A DNA stretch of 64,000 nucleotides from Epilithonimonas zeae (GCF_023278365.1 NZ_CP075338.1:2294001-2358000), one strand, 5' to 3'; shown: positions 42,991-52,196, counted from the stretch's first letter. Numbers and translations: made by a program. Notes: generated by a model from the sequence alone, not told the origin.

Positions 42991-45286
42991 AATTCTCTTG
43001 CTTCACATCACTATAATATCCATAACCATACTTGTACTCATATCTAGCATATTCTGGTTTCACATTATTCAGTACAAAGACTAAATTTTGGATATCATTA
43101 TCTCTTCGGAACTGGTCTGTAAAAATCAGCATTTCATTCTCTGTGAAATCTGATTTTATTGTATAAAGAATTAAGTCAGAAACATCTACCAAATGAAGAG
43201 AATCGCTTACCAACATTACTGGTGCCGAATCAAGAAGTATGTAATCATATTTTTGTTTCAACTTAATAATCATATCATCAAACTTTTGCATATCCAATAA
43301 ATCATTTGGATTTGGGGCTTTACTACCACTAAATAAAACATCCAAATTGTCATTCAATTGAGAATTGATAATATAACTACTAATATCATCTGTTTCTGAC
43401 ACCAAATAATCAGTTAAGCCTTTATTTTGATTACTTATATATTTATGAAGTTGAGGATTTCTTATATCTGCACCAATTAATAATACTTTAGCTCCTCCTG
43501 CCAAACTCAAAGCCGTATTTATAGAAATTGTAGTTTTACCTTCTCCTTTCACAGAAGACGAAACTAAAATAACACCACCTTTATAAATTTGTTTCGACCT
43601 AAGTATAAATTTTATATTAGATGTCAAAATTCTGAATGATTCTGCAAAAATTGTGAAATCATTGTTCTCTATTATAGGTCTCTGTGATGTGTTATTAGGG
43701 ATCTCACCAACAATAGGTATATCAGGAATGATAATCTGCACATCGTCTTTAGTTCTGATTTTAGAATCCAAAACTTTCATTATAAAAATAATTATTAAGG
43801 GCAATAATAGCCCCAAAATTATTGCAGCAATTCGGATTTGTTTATAATTTGGTTGTACTATACCTGTAGTATAAGCAGGATTGACCACTTTCGCTTTAGG
43901 AGTTGTCACAGCTAAGGTAATGGCATTTTCTTCTCTTTTTTGCAACAAATACAAATAGATAGATTCTTTTAGATTACGCTGGCGTTCTATATTACGAAAG
44001 ATTTTTTCCTGTGTTGGATATTTGTTAATTGTAGATTTATCCTGTCCAATCTCTTGATTGGTTTGACCAATTTTTTTCTGTAATTGAGATCTTGCTTCTT
44101 GTAAATTACTTCTTACCGAAGATAACAAATCACTCAATTGTTTGTCATAACTTTTGATTGTTGGGTTAATATCGGTAGCCTGCTTTAGAGTTCTCTTTTT
44201 GGTTAAAAGCAGCTCATTATATTGTCCTAAAAGTGACTCTGTTGTTTCATTGAGACCCAAGCCAGTGGGAAACAATTGTTCTTTCCCTGAAACAGCCTTT
44301 TCATATAATGCATTAATCACTTCTAGCTGTGCAGACTCGTTGAAAATATTTTCAACATTACCTGTTAATCTTGTAACAGCAACATTTGCCTGAATATCAA
44401 GATCCGTTAGTTGATTAGCTTTTTTAAAGTTTTCCTTATCTTTTTCGATATTATCTAAATCACTGGTAATCAAATCTAATCTTTCATTAATAAAATTTTG
44501 TGTATTTTCTGCCTCTGCATTTTTATCATTAACACCATCAATATTGTATTGTTTAGTAATCTCATTCAGTATATCTTCAGACTTCTGAGGTGTGTTACCT
44601 ACAAGTGTTAAATCCATTAATAGACTACCAGGCAGTTTTGTAACTACACCTGATTCTAATTGTTTTACAACTGTATTATCATTTTTAAAGACAACAAAAT
44701 TTTTATAAGGTTTATATCCATCTATATTCCTTCCAATCTTTATCGTTCCCCAAGGTAATTCTACAACTTCCCCATATCTGAAAATTGATTTGTTTTTCAA
44801 AGGTCCTTCTGACAAACGATATGCATTATTATTAACTGGTTCTATATAATATGAAGCTCCATAGAAATCTTTTTTAGTAGAAATAATAAAAGCTTTGTAG
44901 GGTGCCAAGTTGTATAGTTCTATTTCTCTAATTTTACCTTTAGCAAAAAAGGAAACATCTAAATTTAAACTTTTAACTACTTTTTGAAGAATCGGCTTTG
45001 AGATTATAACAGAAGCTTCTCCCTGCAATTCAGTATCATCACTGACTCCCATTCCTAAATTCTTTAAATCATTTAAAGCATTCTTATTTGGATTTGATTG
45101 TTGAAATAATAAAGTGGTTTTTGAAGAGTATTTTGGTTGCGTATATTTTAGATAGAAATAAGATGCAGCATAAAACAATACAACACTTATCACAATCCAA
45201 TACCAATATTTAAGAAACCTAAATAACTCCTTCTTAAAATTAATTTTCTTGGCGTGAGAGGTCACATTAGGATCTAATAACTCCAT
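42965..45286 (-). CDS. polysaccharide co-polymerase and tyrosine autokinase (Wzc-type)
   Basis: A 773-residue inner-membrane protein that controls export and chain length. TM1 lies at about residues 28-47, followed by a large periplasmic Wzz-like domain with coiled coil (about 255-440), TM2 at 485-505, and a cytoplasmic BY-kinase. The kinase has Walker A SSSVKGEGKTT (576-586), Walker A' LLIGADIRNPQ (602-612) and Walker B YILLDSAPV (682-690). The C-terminal tail carries a Tyr cluster (746-758) that is the expected autophosphorylation site. It is encoded directly after the Wza-type export protein. All diagnostic motifs are visible. Confidence 0.95.
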   Translation of the reverse strand: MELLDPNVTSHAKKINFKKELFRFLKYWYWIVISVVLFYAASYFYLKYTQPKYSSKTTLLFQQSNPNKNALNDLKNLGMGVSDDTELQGEASVIISKPILQKVVKSLNLDVSFFAKGKIREIELYNLAPYKAFIISTKKDFYGASYYIEPVNNNAYRLSEGPLKNKSIFRYGEVVELPWGTIKIGRNIDGYKPYKNFVVFKNDNTVVKQLESGVVTKLPGSLLMDLTLVGNTPQKSEDILNEITKQYNIDGVNDKNAEAENTQNFINERLDLITSDLDNIEKDKENFKKANQLTDLDIQANVAVTRLTGNVENIFNESAQLEVINALYEKAVSGKEQLFPTGLGLNETTESLLGQYNELLLTKKRTLKQATDINPTIKSYDKQLSDLLSSVRSNLQEARSQLQKKIGQTNQEIGQDKSTINKYPTQEKIFRNIERQRNLKESIYLYLLQKREENAITLAVTTPKAKVVNPAYTTGIVQPNYKQIRIAAIILGLLLPLIIIFIMKVLDSKIRTKDDVQIIIPDIPIVGEIPNNTSQRPIIENNDFTIFAESFRILTSNIKFILRSKQIYKGGVILVSSSVKGEGKTTISINTALSLAGGAKVLLIGADIRNPQLHKYISNQNKGLTDYLVSETDDISSYIINSQLNDNLDVLFSGSKAPNPNDLLDMQKFDDMIIKLKQKYDYILLDSAPVMLVSDSLHLVDVSDLILYTIKSDFTENEMLIFTDQFRRDNDIQNLVFVLNNVKPEYARYEYKYGYGYYSDVKQENFVSRLFKR

Positions 45287-45293
45287 TTTTAAG

Positions 45294-46076
45294 TTAGTTT
45301 GTAAATCTTATAAGTAATGCAGCAACGCTTACTGCAACTGCTAATATTTGTAAAAATAAAGTTCTATTAGGGTTTGTTGTATTAGCAACTATCTGTTTAT
45401 TTCTATCTGGTTCGACATAAAGAATATCATTCTGCTGCAAATAGTAATACTGTGAATTAACAATGCTGGCTTCTGAAAAATCTAATACTATTACAGAATC
45501 TTTTTTACTTTCTTCAGAATACCTAAGGAGTTTTACCTTAGTTCTATCTCCCGCTTCTGTCATATCTCCTGCCAATGCCAAAGCTTGAAATAGATTAATA
45601 CGTTCTGTTGCAGAAGTTTTGATTCCCGGATTCTTAACTTCTCCTAAAACAGAAATATTAAGATTTACCAATTTAACATCTATTATTGGGTCGGTTAGAT
45701 ATAACTTTAACCTTTGTTCTAAATCTGCATTTAATTGTTGTTTTGTCATGCCAATACAAAAAACCTTCCCGAGCACAGGAAAATTAATATAACCATCTGT
45801 CGAAACAATATACTGATTGGGTCTAGAAGTTACAGTATTATCACCGGAAAGATTAGTAGAAGTAATTGTTGAAAGATTAAACGCCTTAACTGCGTTCTCA
45901 TCAAATGCAGAGACTGTAATCTCCAAGACATCTCCTTCTTTAATTTTCAGCCCTGTATATCTAGCTTGACTAGTTTCTTGTTCGAAATTATGATTACTCA
46001 TATAAACCATATTCTTTTTGGGCTTACAAGATGCAACCAAAAAGAATATAATTAAAAGAAATATGTGATTCTTCAT
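45294..46076 (-). CDS. Wza-type polysaccharide export lipoprotein
   Basis: A 260-residue lipoprotein (MKNHIFLLIIFFLVASC, lipobox Cys17) with the polysaccharide-export domain (YTGLKIKEGDVLEITVSAFDENAVKAFN; NQYIVSTDGYINFPVLGKVFCIGMTKQQL) and two SLBB repeats (IIDVKLVNLNISVLGEVKNPG; FLQQNDILYVEPDRN). A C-terminal hydrophobic helix follows (ILAVAVSVAALLIRF), which may be the outer-membrane pore helix of Wza. I use the ATG at 46076 because the upstream frame to 46097 adds residues before the lipoprotein signal. It lies seven bases before the Wzc gene, so the two are co-transcribed. Confidence 0.92.
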   Translation of the reverse strand: MKNHIFLLIIFFLVASCKPKKNMVYMSNHNFEQETSQARYTGLKIKEGDVLEITVSAFDENAVKAFNLSTITSTNLSGDNTVTSRPNQYIVSTDGYINFPVLGKVFCIGMTKQQLNADLEQRLKLYLTDPIIDVKLVNLNISVLGEVKNPGIKTSATERINLFQALALAGDMTEAGDRTKVKLLRYSEESKKDSVIVLDFSEASIVNSQYYYLQQNDILYVEPDRNKQIVANTTNPNRTLFLQILAVAVSVAALLIRFTN

Positions 46077-46125
46077 TTTGTAAATCCACAAAATCAAGAG
46101 TTCTTGTGGTATAAATATAATCTTA

Positions 46126-46782
46126 TTAGTTAGTTTCGCCCAAATAATAACTTAGACCAATCCCTAAAAATCTATTGTATGTTGCGTTTTTTGCATAATC
46201 TGGATAAATCTTAGCAAAACCTCTGTCAAATCTAATGAAAGCTTCAAGCTTGTCATTTACTTTTGCACCAACTTTAATTGATAATCCATAACTGAATTTA
46301 TCCATTCTGTGACCTAATCCGAACTTATTAGAATCAAAACCTAAAGCTTCTGCTTCTTTCACAGCATTTCCTTCATCGGTTTTTTCACTCGCTAAAAACT
46401 CCAATTTAGGACCAGCCATAATAAAGATATCACCTTTATAGCCATGGTTCTTCAAATAATATTTGATATATAAAGGTACAGCAACATAAACGTTGCTATA
46501 TTTTTGGTAATCCTTTTTATCCTCATTCCAATCTCCCTTTTCGCCAATTGTGTATACTTCCAATTGAGGTGTGAAATATAACCAAGCCGAATCATATATA
46601 TCATTTGTGACTAATGAAAAGTCCGCAAAAACTCCAACATTACCTCCAAAATCACCTTTCGAAACTCCGTGAATTCCTGCAATAGAGCCTTTGTGAAAAC
46701 TTCCGGTAACTCCATATTTAATCGACTGAGCATTCGTTAATCCGAATAATAACAAAGCGTAAACGACAATTAGCTTTTTCAT
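46126..46782 (-). CDS. outer-membrane beta-barrel (PorT-like) protein
   Basis: A 218-residue protein with a signal peptide (MKKLIVVYALLLFGLTNAQ) and alternating strand pattern (VFADFSLVTNDIYDSAWLYFTPQLEVYTIGEK; VAVPLYIKYYLKNHGYKGDIFIMAGPKLEFLA; FLGIGLSYYLGE). This is the PorT/OMP_b-brl_2 type common in Bacteroidota. It is 49 bases upstream of the Wza gene, so it probably opens the polysaccharide operon, but no direct function in polysaccharide export is proven. It is preceded by 113 bases with an AT-rich region before recX. Confidence 0.82.
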   Translation of the reverse strand: MKKLIVVYALLLFGLTNAQSIKYGVTGSFHKGSIAGIHGVSKGDFGGNVGVFADFSLVTNDIYDSAWLYFTPQLEVYTIGEKGDWNEDKKDYQKYSNVYVAVPLYIKYYLKNHGYKGDIFIMAGPKLEFLASEKTDEGNAVKEAEALGFDSNKFGLGHRMDKFSYGLSIKVGAKVNDKLEAFIRFDRGFAKIYPDYAKNATYNRFLGIGLSYYLGETN

Positions 46783-46895
46783 TGAATTTTAATTAATCTA
46801 ATTTGCGACGAAATTAAGAATTATTTATCAATTTTTAAGAAATATTTTAAACTCTTATAGTAAAACGGTATATTAATTTAATTTAATATGCTATT

Positions 46896-47360
46896 TTATT
46901 CATTATTAATAACATCTAAGATAACATCATATTCAAAGCCTTTGGATATCAAATGTTTGATTGTCTTACTTTTTTTCTGATACTCTTTCAGTCCTTTTTG
47001 TTTGGAAAAATAATCCTGATAAATCTTATTTACAGTTTTTTCGTAATCATCAGCATCAATTTCATCCATCGATTTAGAAATTAACTTCTCTGTAATTCCT
47101 TTTTGTTTAAGATTCATTTTGATTTTGTTCCTCCCCCAATGTTTGATATAAAACTTCCCCCGGATATAACTTCTTGTAAAACGTTCTTCATTGAGATAAT
47201 TTTCTTTAATCAGGTAAAGAAAAATTTTATCTTTAGCTTCCGGAATCAAAAGAAATTCTTTCATCTTTAGCTCCACTTCATAATGACATCTATCCTGATA
47301 AACACAATAGTTTACAAGTTTCAATTTAATTTCATCGAAAGTGAGTGATTTTTTGTCCAT
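46896..47360 (-). CDS. recX: regulatory protein RecX
   Basis: A 154-residue helical-repeat protein that binds and limits RecA filaments. The RecX pattern is in LIKENYLNEERFTRSYIRGKFYIKHWGRNKIKMNLKQKGI, followed by the C-terminal KSKTIKHLISKGFEYDVILDVI. I place the start at ATG 47360 (MDKKSLTFDEIK). The longer frame to 47387 lies in the glyA terminator hairpin and gives a non-homologous hydrophobic leader. No recA is in the window. A 30-base spacer separates it from glyA. Confidence 0.9.
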   Translation of the reverse strand: MDKKSLTFDEIKLKLVNYCVYQDRCHYEVELKMKEFLLIPEAKDKIFLYLIKENYLNEERFTRSYIRGKFYIKHWGRNKIKMNLKQKGITEKLISKSMDEIDADDYEKTVNKIYQDYFSKQKGLKEYQKKSKTIKHLISKGFEYDVILDVINNE

Positions 47361-47361
47361 A

Positions 47362-47395
47362 AAAAAAGAATGAACAAAGATGCTCATTCTTTTTT
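47362..47395 (-). terminator. terminator between glyA and recX
   Basis: AAAAAAGAATGA / TCATTCTTTTTT arms pair perfectly, with a T-run on the minus strand. It lies just beyond the glyA stop and directly before the recX start at 47360. Confidence 0.7.
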
Positions 47396-47417
47396 AATAT
47401 TCAGAATTGTTTTTTTC

Positions 47418-48686
47418 TTAATAATTGAAAAGTGCGTGACCTTCCATCAATTCATTCACTTTAGTTCTGACAGAAGACAAAACTTCTTCGTTCTTGATAT
47501 TATCAACTACTTCAGAAATTAAACCAGCAATTGTTACCATATCATTTTCTTTAAGACCTCTCGTCGTAATTGCTGCAGTTCCAAGACGAATTCCTGAAGT
47601 TGTGAAAGGGGATTTGTCATCAAAAGGAACCATATTTTTGTTACAAGTAATATCTGCTTTCACAAGCGCTTTTTCAGTTTCTTTCCCGTTAACGTTTTTG
47701 TTTCTCAAATCAATTAACATCAGGTGATTATCTGTTCCGCCACTTACGATTTCGAATCCTAAATCTATCATCGATTTTGCCAAGGCCTGAGCGTTTGCTT
47801 TTACTTGTTTTGCATAAGTTTCAAATTTAGAATCAATAGCTTCCGCAAATGCAACTGCTTTCGCTCCAATAACGTGTTCCAATGGCCCCCCTTGGATTCC
47901 CGGGAAAACAGCACCATCCAAAACAGCACTCATCAATTTAGTTTCTCCTTTCGGTGTTTTATGTCCATAAGTATTTTCAAAATCTTTACCCATCATAATC
48001 ATTCCACCTCTTGGACCTCTCAACGTTTTGTGAGTTGTAGTCGTCACAACATGACAGTGTTCAAATGGATTATTTAAAAGTCCTTTTGCAACTAAACCTG
48101 CCGGATGTGCAATATCAGCCCAAAGCGTTGCGCCAATTTCATCAGCAACTTCTCTGAATTTAGCATAATCCAAATCTCTTGAATAAGCGGAGAATCCTGC
48201 AATCAGCATTTTTGGTTTTTCTCTCAGAGCTACTTCTCTCATTTGGTCATAGTCAATCAGTCCAGTTTCTTTTTGCACACCATAGGAACAAACCTGATAT
48301 TGGATTCCTGAGAAATTAACAGCAGAACCATGCGTCAAATGCCCCCCCATAGACAAATCCATTCCCATTACTTTGTCACCAGGCTTAAGGATTGAAAGAT
48401 AAATTGCAGCATTAGCCTGAGAACCAGAATGTGGCTGAACGTTCACATAATCCACTCCAAACAATTCTTTTGCTCTGTCAATTGCCAATTGTTCTACCTC
48501 ATCTACCACTTCGCATCCTCCATAATATCTACGTCCAGGATAACCTTCCGCATATTTATTGGTCAACACACTTCCCATTGCCTTCATCACGTTTTCGGAA
48601 ACAAAATTTTCCGAAGCAATTAATTCAATGCCGTGTGTTTGTCTTTGTCTTTCTTTTTCAATTAGTTCGAAAATCGGGTCTTGCAT
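47418..48686 (-). CDS. glyA: serine hydroxymethyltransferase
   Basis: The 422-residue PLP enzyme that interconverts serine and glycine with tetrahydrofolate. It starts with [15 protein letters not shown] and has [29 protein letters not shown], the PLP-lysine segment [17 protein letters not shown] and a typical C-terminal [15 protein letters not shown]. The length and motifs are standard. It is followed by a terminator and the recX gene. It is a housekeeping enzyme supplying glycine and one-carbon units. Confidence 0.97.
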   Translation of the reverse strand: MQDPIFELIEKERQRQTHGIELIASENFVSENVMKAMGSVLTNKYAEGYPGRRYYGGCEVVDEVEQLAIDRAKELFGVDYVNVQPHSGSQANAAIYLSILKPGDKVMGMDLSMGGHLTHGSAVNFSGIQYQVCSYGVQKETGLIDYDQMREVALREKPKMLIAGFSAYSRDLDYAKFREVADEIGATLWADIAHPAGLVAKGLLNNPFEHCHVVTTTTHKTLRGPRGGMIMMGKDFENTYGHKTPKGETKLMSAVLDGAVFPGIQGGPLEHVIGAKAVAFAEAIDSKFETYAKQVKANAQALAKSMIDLGFEIVSGGTDNHLMLIDLRNKNVNGKETEKALVKADITCNKNMVPFDDKSPFTTSGIRLGTAAITTRGLKENDMVTIAGLISEVVDNIKNEEVLSSVRTKVNELMEGHALFNY

Positions 48687-48763
48687 TTCTTAGATTTATT
48701 TTTCCCAAAAGTAAGAAATTCTCGATAATTTTTTATAACTTTCATTGATTAACATTATTCAAA

Positions 48764-49060
48764 ATGAAATCAAAGAAAAAATATAAAAAAGAACTCTTAA
48801 AATCGCTGAAACATCTGGAAGCTGCAGAAAGTGCTTCGCTGAGGGTAATGACCAATCTGATGCTTCTTAAGGAAATGAAAGAGAATAATATCAAATTCAA
48901 AAAAGGGGATGTATTTTCTTTTGAAGACGACATTTTCGATTACAGCGATGATAAAAACGTCCGCATCCTTGCCAAACTTCGCAAGAAAACGATGAAAGCA
49001 ATGCACAAACTGGTTGAAAACAATAATTTTAAGGATAAAGAACTGAAGTTTTTGGCTTAA
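48764..49060 (+). CDS. small charged hypothetical protein
   Basis: A 98-residue, lysine-rich cytoplasmic protein (KSKKKYKKELLKSLKHLEAAESASLRVMTNLMLLKEM; RILAKLRKKTMKAMHKLVE) with two predicted helices separated by an acidic segment (VFSFEDDIFDYSDD). I do not recognise a family. It is divergent from glyA, with 77 bases between start codons, and ends before a strong bidirectional hairpin. The opposite-strand frame over the same bases is a shadow. The regular helix pattern and its isolated position support a real gene. Confidence 0.6.
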   Translation: MKSKKKYKKELLKSLKHLEAAESASLRVMTNLMLLKEMKENNIKFKKGDVFSFEDDIFDYSDDKNVRILAKLRKKTMKAMHKLVENNNFKDKELKFLA

Positions 49061-49110
49061 TCTACTAATACTATTAATAGCCTTCAAGAGCTTTAGACTA
49101 ACAATTAATT

Positions 49111-49139
49111 AAATTCCCTTCTTAATTAGAAGGGAATTT
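49111..49139. terminator. bidirectional terminator
   Basis: A perfect 12-base stem AAATTCCCTTCT / AGAAGGGAATTT with a five-base loop and T-runs on both strands. It lies between the stops of the convergent genes at 49060 and 49145. Confidence 0.85.
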
Positions 49140-49144
49140 TAGTT

Positions 49145-50032
49145 TTAAAATAATGTCGGCTGACTATCCGCCAATGTCGGAATATGGATAGAAGTTCCCC
49201 ATTCTTCATTCATTTTTTGAATTAAATGTGATGACAACAATGGTGATGCTTTTTCAACATTCTGATGAACGAAAAAATAAAGATTCTGCAAGCCTTCTTT
49301 TTTCCATTGAGCCAGTCTTTCCAACCAATCTTCCAGCCTCGCATAATCACTATCCGCATTGGCTCCAACATATCGGATAAAGGCATTTGGAGTTGTTAGT
49401 CGCATATGAAGCATATCTCTTCTTCCTGCTGTATCTACAATGATATTGGTAATATTATTCATTTCAAATAATTCACAAACGGTGTTGAACACTTCTTCGT
49501 CGGTGAACCATTCTGTATTTCTCAATTCAATTGCTAATGGAACTTCTTTTGGCCAATCTTGTACGAATTTTTCTAGTCGTTCATAATCTTTCGGCTTGAA
49601 ATTATCGTGAAGTTGTAGAAAAACCATTCCTAACTTTTCATCGAAATTCAGAACTGCCGAAGCGAATTGCGTGACGACATCGGTAACATTCAATAATCTT
49701 CGGAAATGTGAAACGGTATTGGTAATCTTTGGAAAGAATTTGAAATCTTTCGGCGTTTTTTCTTTCCAAGTTTGAACTTGCTCAGTAGTCGGCATTCCAT
49801 AGAAAGTCGCATTCAGCTCAATCGAATTAAATTGAGTGGCATAATAAGTTAACTCATCCTTTGTTCCTTTCGGATAAAAACCTTTGAGATCGGTTTTGTT
49901 CCACTTGGCGCAACCAATAGAGATATTATCCAGACCTTTTTTATTCTGATTGAGAATAAATTTTGTTTGAGGATGATCTTTTGGCAAAGTAAAGTCTATC
50001 TGTGATGGGTCAGCAACTTGTCCGAATTTCAT
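49145..50032 (-). CDS. DUF72 (YecE-like) family protein
   Basis: A 295-residue DUF72 protein, a TIM-barrel fold of unknown catalytic role, found in many bacteria. Motifs seen are ISIGCAKWN, KGFYPKGTKDELTYYATQFNSIELNATFYGMPTTEQVQTW, FFPKITNTVSHFRRL and LRNTEWFTDEEVFNTVCELFEM. I place the start at ATG 50032 (MKFGQVADPSQ). The 42-residue upstream extension contains repeat-derived sequence with a hydrophobic run and no homology to the family. Confidence 0.87.
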   Translation of the reverse strand: MKFGQVADPSQIDFTLPKDHPQTKFILNQNKKGLDNISIGCAKWNKTDLKGFYPKGTKDELTYYATQFNSIELNATFYGMPTTEQVQTWKEKTPKDFKFFPKITNTVSHFRRLLNVTDVVTQFASAVLNFDEKLGMVFLQLHDNFKPKDYERLEKFVQDWPKEVPLAIELRNTEWFTDEEVFNTVCELFEMNNITNIIVDTAGRRDMLHMRLTTPNAFIRYVGANADSDYARLEDWLERLAQWKKEGLQNLYFFVHQNVEKASPLLSSHLIQKMNEEWGTSIHIPTLADSQPTLF

Positions 50033-50087
50033 TGAAATTAATTTTAAAGTTCGAGGTTTAAAGTTAAGTAAAAGTTTGAAGATTTTA

Positions 50088-50152
50088 AACGCAAAGTCCG
50101 CAAAGTTATTTTTGAATATTATAATGCTTTTAAGTCCGCAAAGCCGTAAACT
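50088..50152. repeat. dispersed repeat, AACGCAAAGTCCGCAAAG family
   Basis: This stretch contains AACGCAAAGTCCGCAAAG followed by TTATTTTTGA, then AAGTCCGCAAAGCCG. A related copy with the same order of words (AACGCAAAGTGCGCAAAG ... AAGGCTCGTAAAGACG) is at 56872-56935. It lies between the two divergent or tandem gene ends here and holds no gene. Confidence 0.55.
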
Positions 50153-50175
50153 CAGCAAAGAAATTCAAACAAAAA

Positions 50176-50196
50176 AACCACAGAAATTCTGTGGTT
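50176..50196 (-). terminator. terminator of the LRR T9SS gene
   Basis: AACCACAGAA / TTCTGTGGTT is a perfect 10-base stem with a one-base loop. The minus strand follows with seven T. It lies 25 bases past the stop at 50221. Confidence 0.82.
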
Positions 50197-50220
50197 ATAG
50201 AATTAGGAATTATTTATCAG

Positions 50221-51267
50221 CTATTCCTTAACAATTTTAATGGTTTCATTTTTACCGTCTGATAGAATATACATCAGGTAAATGCCTTTTTTCAAAGAAG
50301 AAACATCAACTTTGTTTTGCGGTCTCATCTTTGTAAAAATCAATTTCCCTTCCACATCATACAAAGAGATTTGGTTAATCGTATTCTCATTAAAATTAAC
50401 AATATTAATGATGTTTTTAACTGGATTGGGATAAACTGCAATGGTTTGCTTAACATTATTATGGACTCCAAGATTACAGGGAGATACATTTACAGCTAGA
50501 TTTCCCTGGTTTTGAAAATAGGATTTCAACCAAGCAACTTCATTCGGATCGGCGCAAACTGTTGCCAAATCCGGGGTATTGATTGAGGTAAAATAAGCAG
50601 ATGTGGAACCCATATTCCAATTATTCTGTACATTGAGATAAATTAATGGATTATTGTCGCAATGCAGACTTTGCAGCCCGGTTTTACTGAAATCAAGGGA
50701 TGTAAGCCCATTGTTTTTGACATAAACATCTTCTAATTTGGGCAAATTGCCAATTGTCAAACTAGATAGAGGGTTGAATTCGCACAGTAATACAACCAAA
50801 TTGTTCAAGTTACTAATATCTAATGTACTCAAATTGTTAAAACTGCAACCTAAGCTTGTCACTATTGGATTTACCTCTAGAGAGGTTAATTTGTTATAAA
50901 AAACATCAATACTGCTCAGTTTGGATAGATTAGAAGTATTGAGGTTTGTAATCTCGTGGTGTTGTAATTTGAGATAGGTCAGGTTTTTAAAATAACTGAT
51001 CTCGTCAATATTTACAATCTTATTAGTTGAGAATTCTCCATTAACTGCGAGCCAACTGATATTTTCTGCTTCGGTAATTTCGATTTCCCCATTATTATTC
51101 TGATCAATTTTTATTTGATTACCATTCAAATCTTTCGCAACGTTTGCACCTGGCGATGTATTTATGGAGACCAACAAAGATTTAAATGCCGTATCTGCGA
51201 AATTAATCGTTTGAGCAATAATAAATGTCCCTACAAAAATTGCAGACAGGATGATAATTTTTTTCAT
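50221..51267 (-). CDS. secreted leucine-rich-repeat protein with T9SS sorting domain
   Basis: A 348-residue protein with signal peptide (MKKIIILSAIFVGTFIIAQT). Residues about 90-225 are leucine-rich repeats of the bacteroidete type (NLTYLKLQHHEITNLNTSNLSKLSSIDVFYNKLTSL), and the C-terminal 75 residues are a type A T9SS signal (VYPNPVKNIINIVNFNENTINQISLYDVEGKLIFTKMR...KKGIYLMYILSDGKNETIKIVKE). It should be exported by the Por system. It resembles the neighbour at 51393-52070 in its upstream region, signal peptide and sorting domain. Confidence 0.87.
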   Translation of the reverse strand: MKKIIILSAIFVGTFIIAQTINFADTAFKSLLVSINTSPGANVAKDLNGNQIKIDQNNNGEIEITEAENISWLAVNGEFSTNKIVNIDEISYFKNLTYLKLQHHEITNLNTSNLSKLSSIDVFYNKLTSLEVNPIVTSLGCSFNNLSTLDISNLNNLVVLLCEFNPLSSLTIGNLPKLEDVYVKNNGLTSLDFSKTGLQSLHCDNNPLIYLNVQNNWNMGSTSAYFTSINTPDLATVCADPNEVAWLKSYFQNQGNLAVNVSPCNLGVHNNVKQTIAVYPNPVKNIINIVNFNENTINQISLYDVEGKLIFTKMRPQNKVDVSSLKKGIYLMYILSDGKNETIKIVKE

Positions 51268-51392
51268 TATTTGTTGTTTTTAATTGGCAACAGGATTATC
51301 GATTTATCAAAAACTTAATAAATCAATCTTGCTAATTCCCAGAAAAACCTTAGAAACCATCTATGATTTTTACTGGGCGAGTAGGTAAATAG

Positions 51393-52070
51393 CTATTCTT
51401 TTATAATCTTGATATTTTGAGTTTTATCCTCAGAAGAAACTTGCAGAATGTAAACCCCTTTCTTCAAAGGGGTAACTTTAATTTGAGTGTTGGATGATTC
51501 CGAGATTAGCATTTTTCCCGAGAGATCATAAATTGCCGCAGATTTCACTTTATAACCATTTCCAGCAATGTTAATTATATCTTTTGCAGGGTTCGGATAG
51601 ACTGCAAATATTTTGCTTGTGATATCATTAACTCCCAAAACTTTTTGAGTGCCGAAAACAAGTGTATCACCAGCGGAAGTAGTCAAGGTAAGGATCTGTC
51701 CATTTCCTGTTCCCGTAATTACATAATTATGTATAAAGTTGGTAGTTTTTTGCAGCGCAGAAAAGTATTTGGTCTGAAAATCTGTGGTTATTGGACTGGC
51801 ACAATTTCCAGCTATCCCTGAATATTGGCTAATTCCATACTGTGTAGAAGTCACGTTGGTAATGTTATAGGATCGTTGCATACAAACCTGAGTATTAACA
51901 TCACCCCAACCTGTATCATAGGTTAATCTTGCAATCGATTCTTCATTTTGAGGAGTGTACTCTGTTCCATTGAAAGTCATTTTTTGCAAATACCAGTCTC
52001 TATTAAGTGCAGTTTGAGCAAAAACAAAAGAGCCTGTAAAGACTGCAGTCAAGCAGATTATTTTTTTCAT
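51393..52070 (-). CDS. secreted protein with T9SS sorting domain (lipocalin-like middle)
   Basis: A 225-residue protein with a signal peptide (MKKIICLTAVFTGSFVFAQT) and a middle domain (DWYLQKMTFNGTEYTPQNEES, then paired Cys at MQRSYN and GNCASPI) that resembles flavobacterial META/lipocalin-like secreted domains. The C-terminal T9SS signal is NPAKDIINIAGNGYKVKSAAIYDLSGKMLISESSN...KKGVYILQVSSEDK. The 22 bases upstream of the start are nearly the same as those before the LRR gene. No enzymatic motif is recognised. Confidence 0.83.
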   Translation of the reverse strand: MKKIICLTAVFTGSFVFAQTALNRDWYLQKMTFNGTEYTPQNEESIARLTYDTGWGDVNTQVCMQRSYNITNVTSTQYGISQYSGIAGNCASPITTDFQTKYFSALQKTTNFIHNYVITGTGNGQILTLTTSAGDTLVFGTQKVLGVNDITSKIFAVYPNPAKDIINIAGNGYKVKSAAIYDLSGKMLISESSNTQIKVTPLKKGVYILQVSSEDKTQNIKIIKE

Positions 52071-52168
52071 TATTCGTTGTTTTTAATTGACCACAAAACT
52101 ACTTTTTTACCGAAAACAAAAACAATTAATTTATACAAATCCCATTAATATGATAATTATCATAAAAA

Positions 52169-52196
52169 AACCACCTTGTTTTTGCAACAAGATGGT
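52169..52196 (-). terminator. nrdA terminator
   Basis: AACCACCTTGTT / AACAAGATGGTT (one mismatch) with a short loop, flanked by A and T runs. It lies about 35 bases past the nrdA stop. Confidence 0.7.

Noticed and set aside
26530-46782. Possible prophage or integrative element around the polysaccharide locus
   Set aside because: No integrase, transposase, flanking direct repeats or tRNA were seen; the locus reads as an ordinary biosynthetic operon.
48797-49087. 96-residue minus-strand ORF opposite the small charged gene
   Set aside because: It has no features of its own, and the plus-strand frame has an ATG, an in-phase helix pattern and a terminator after it.
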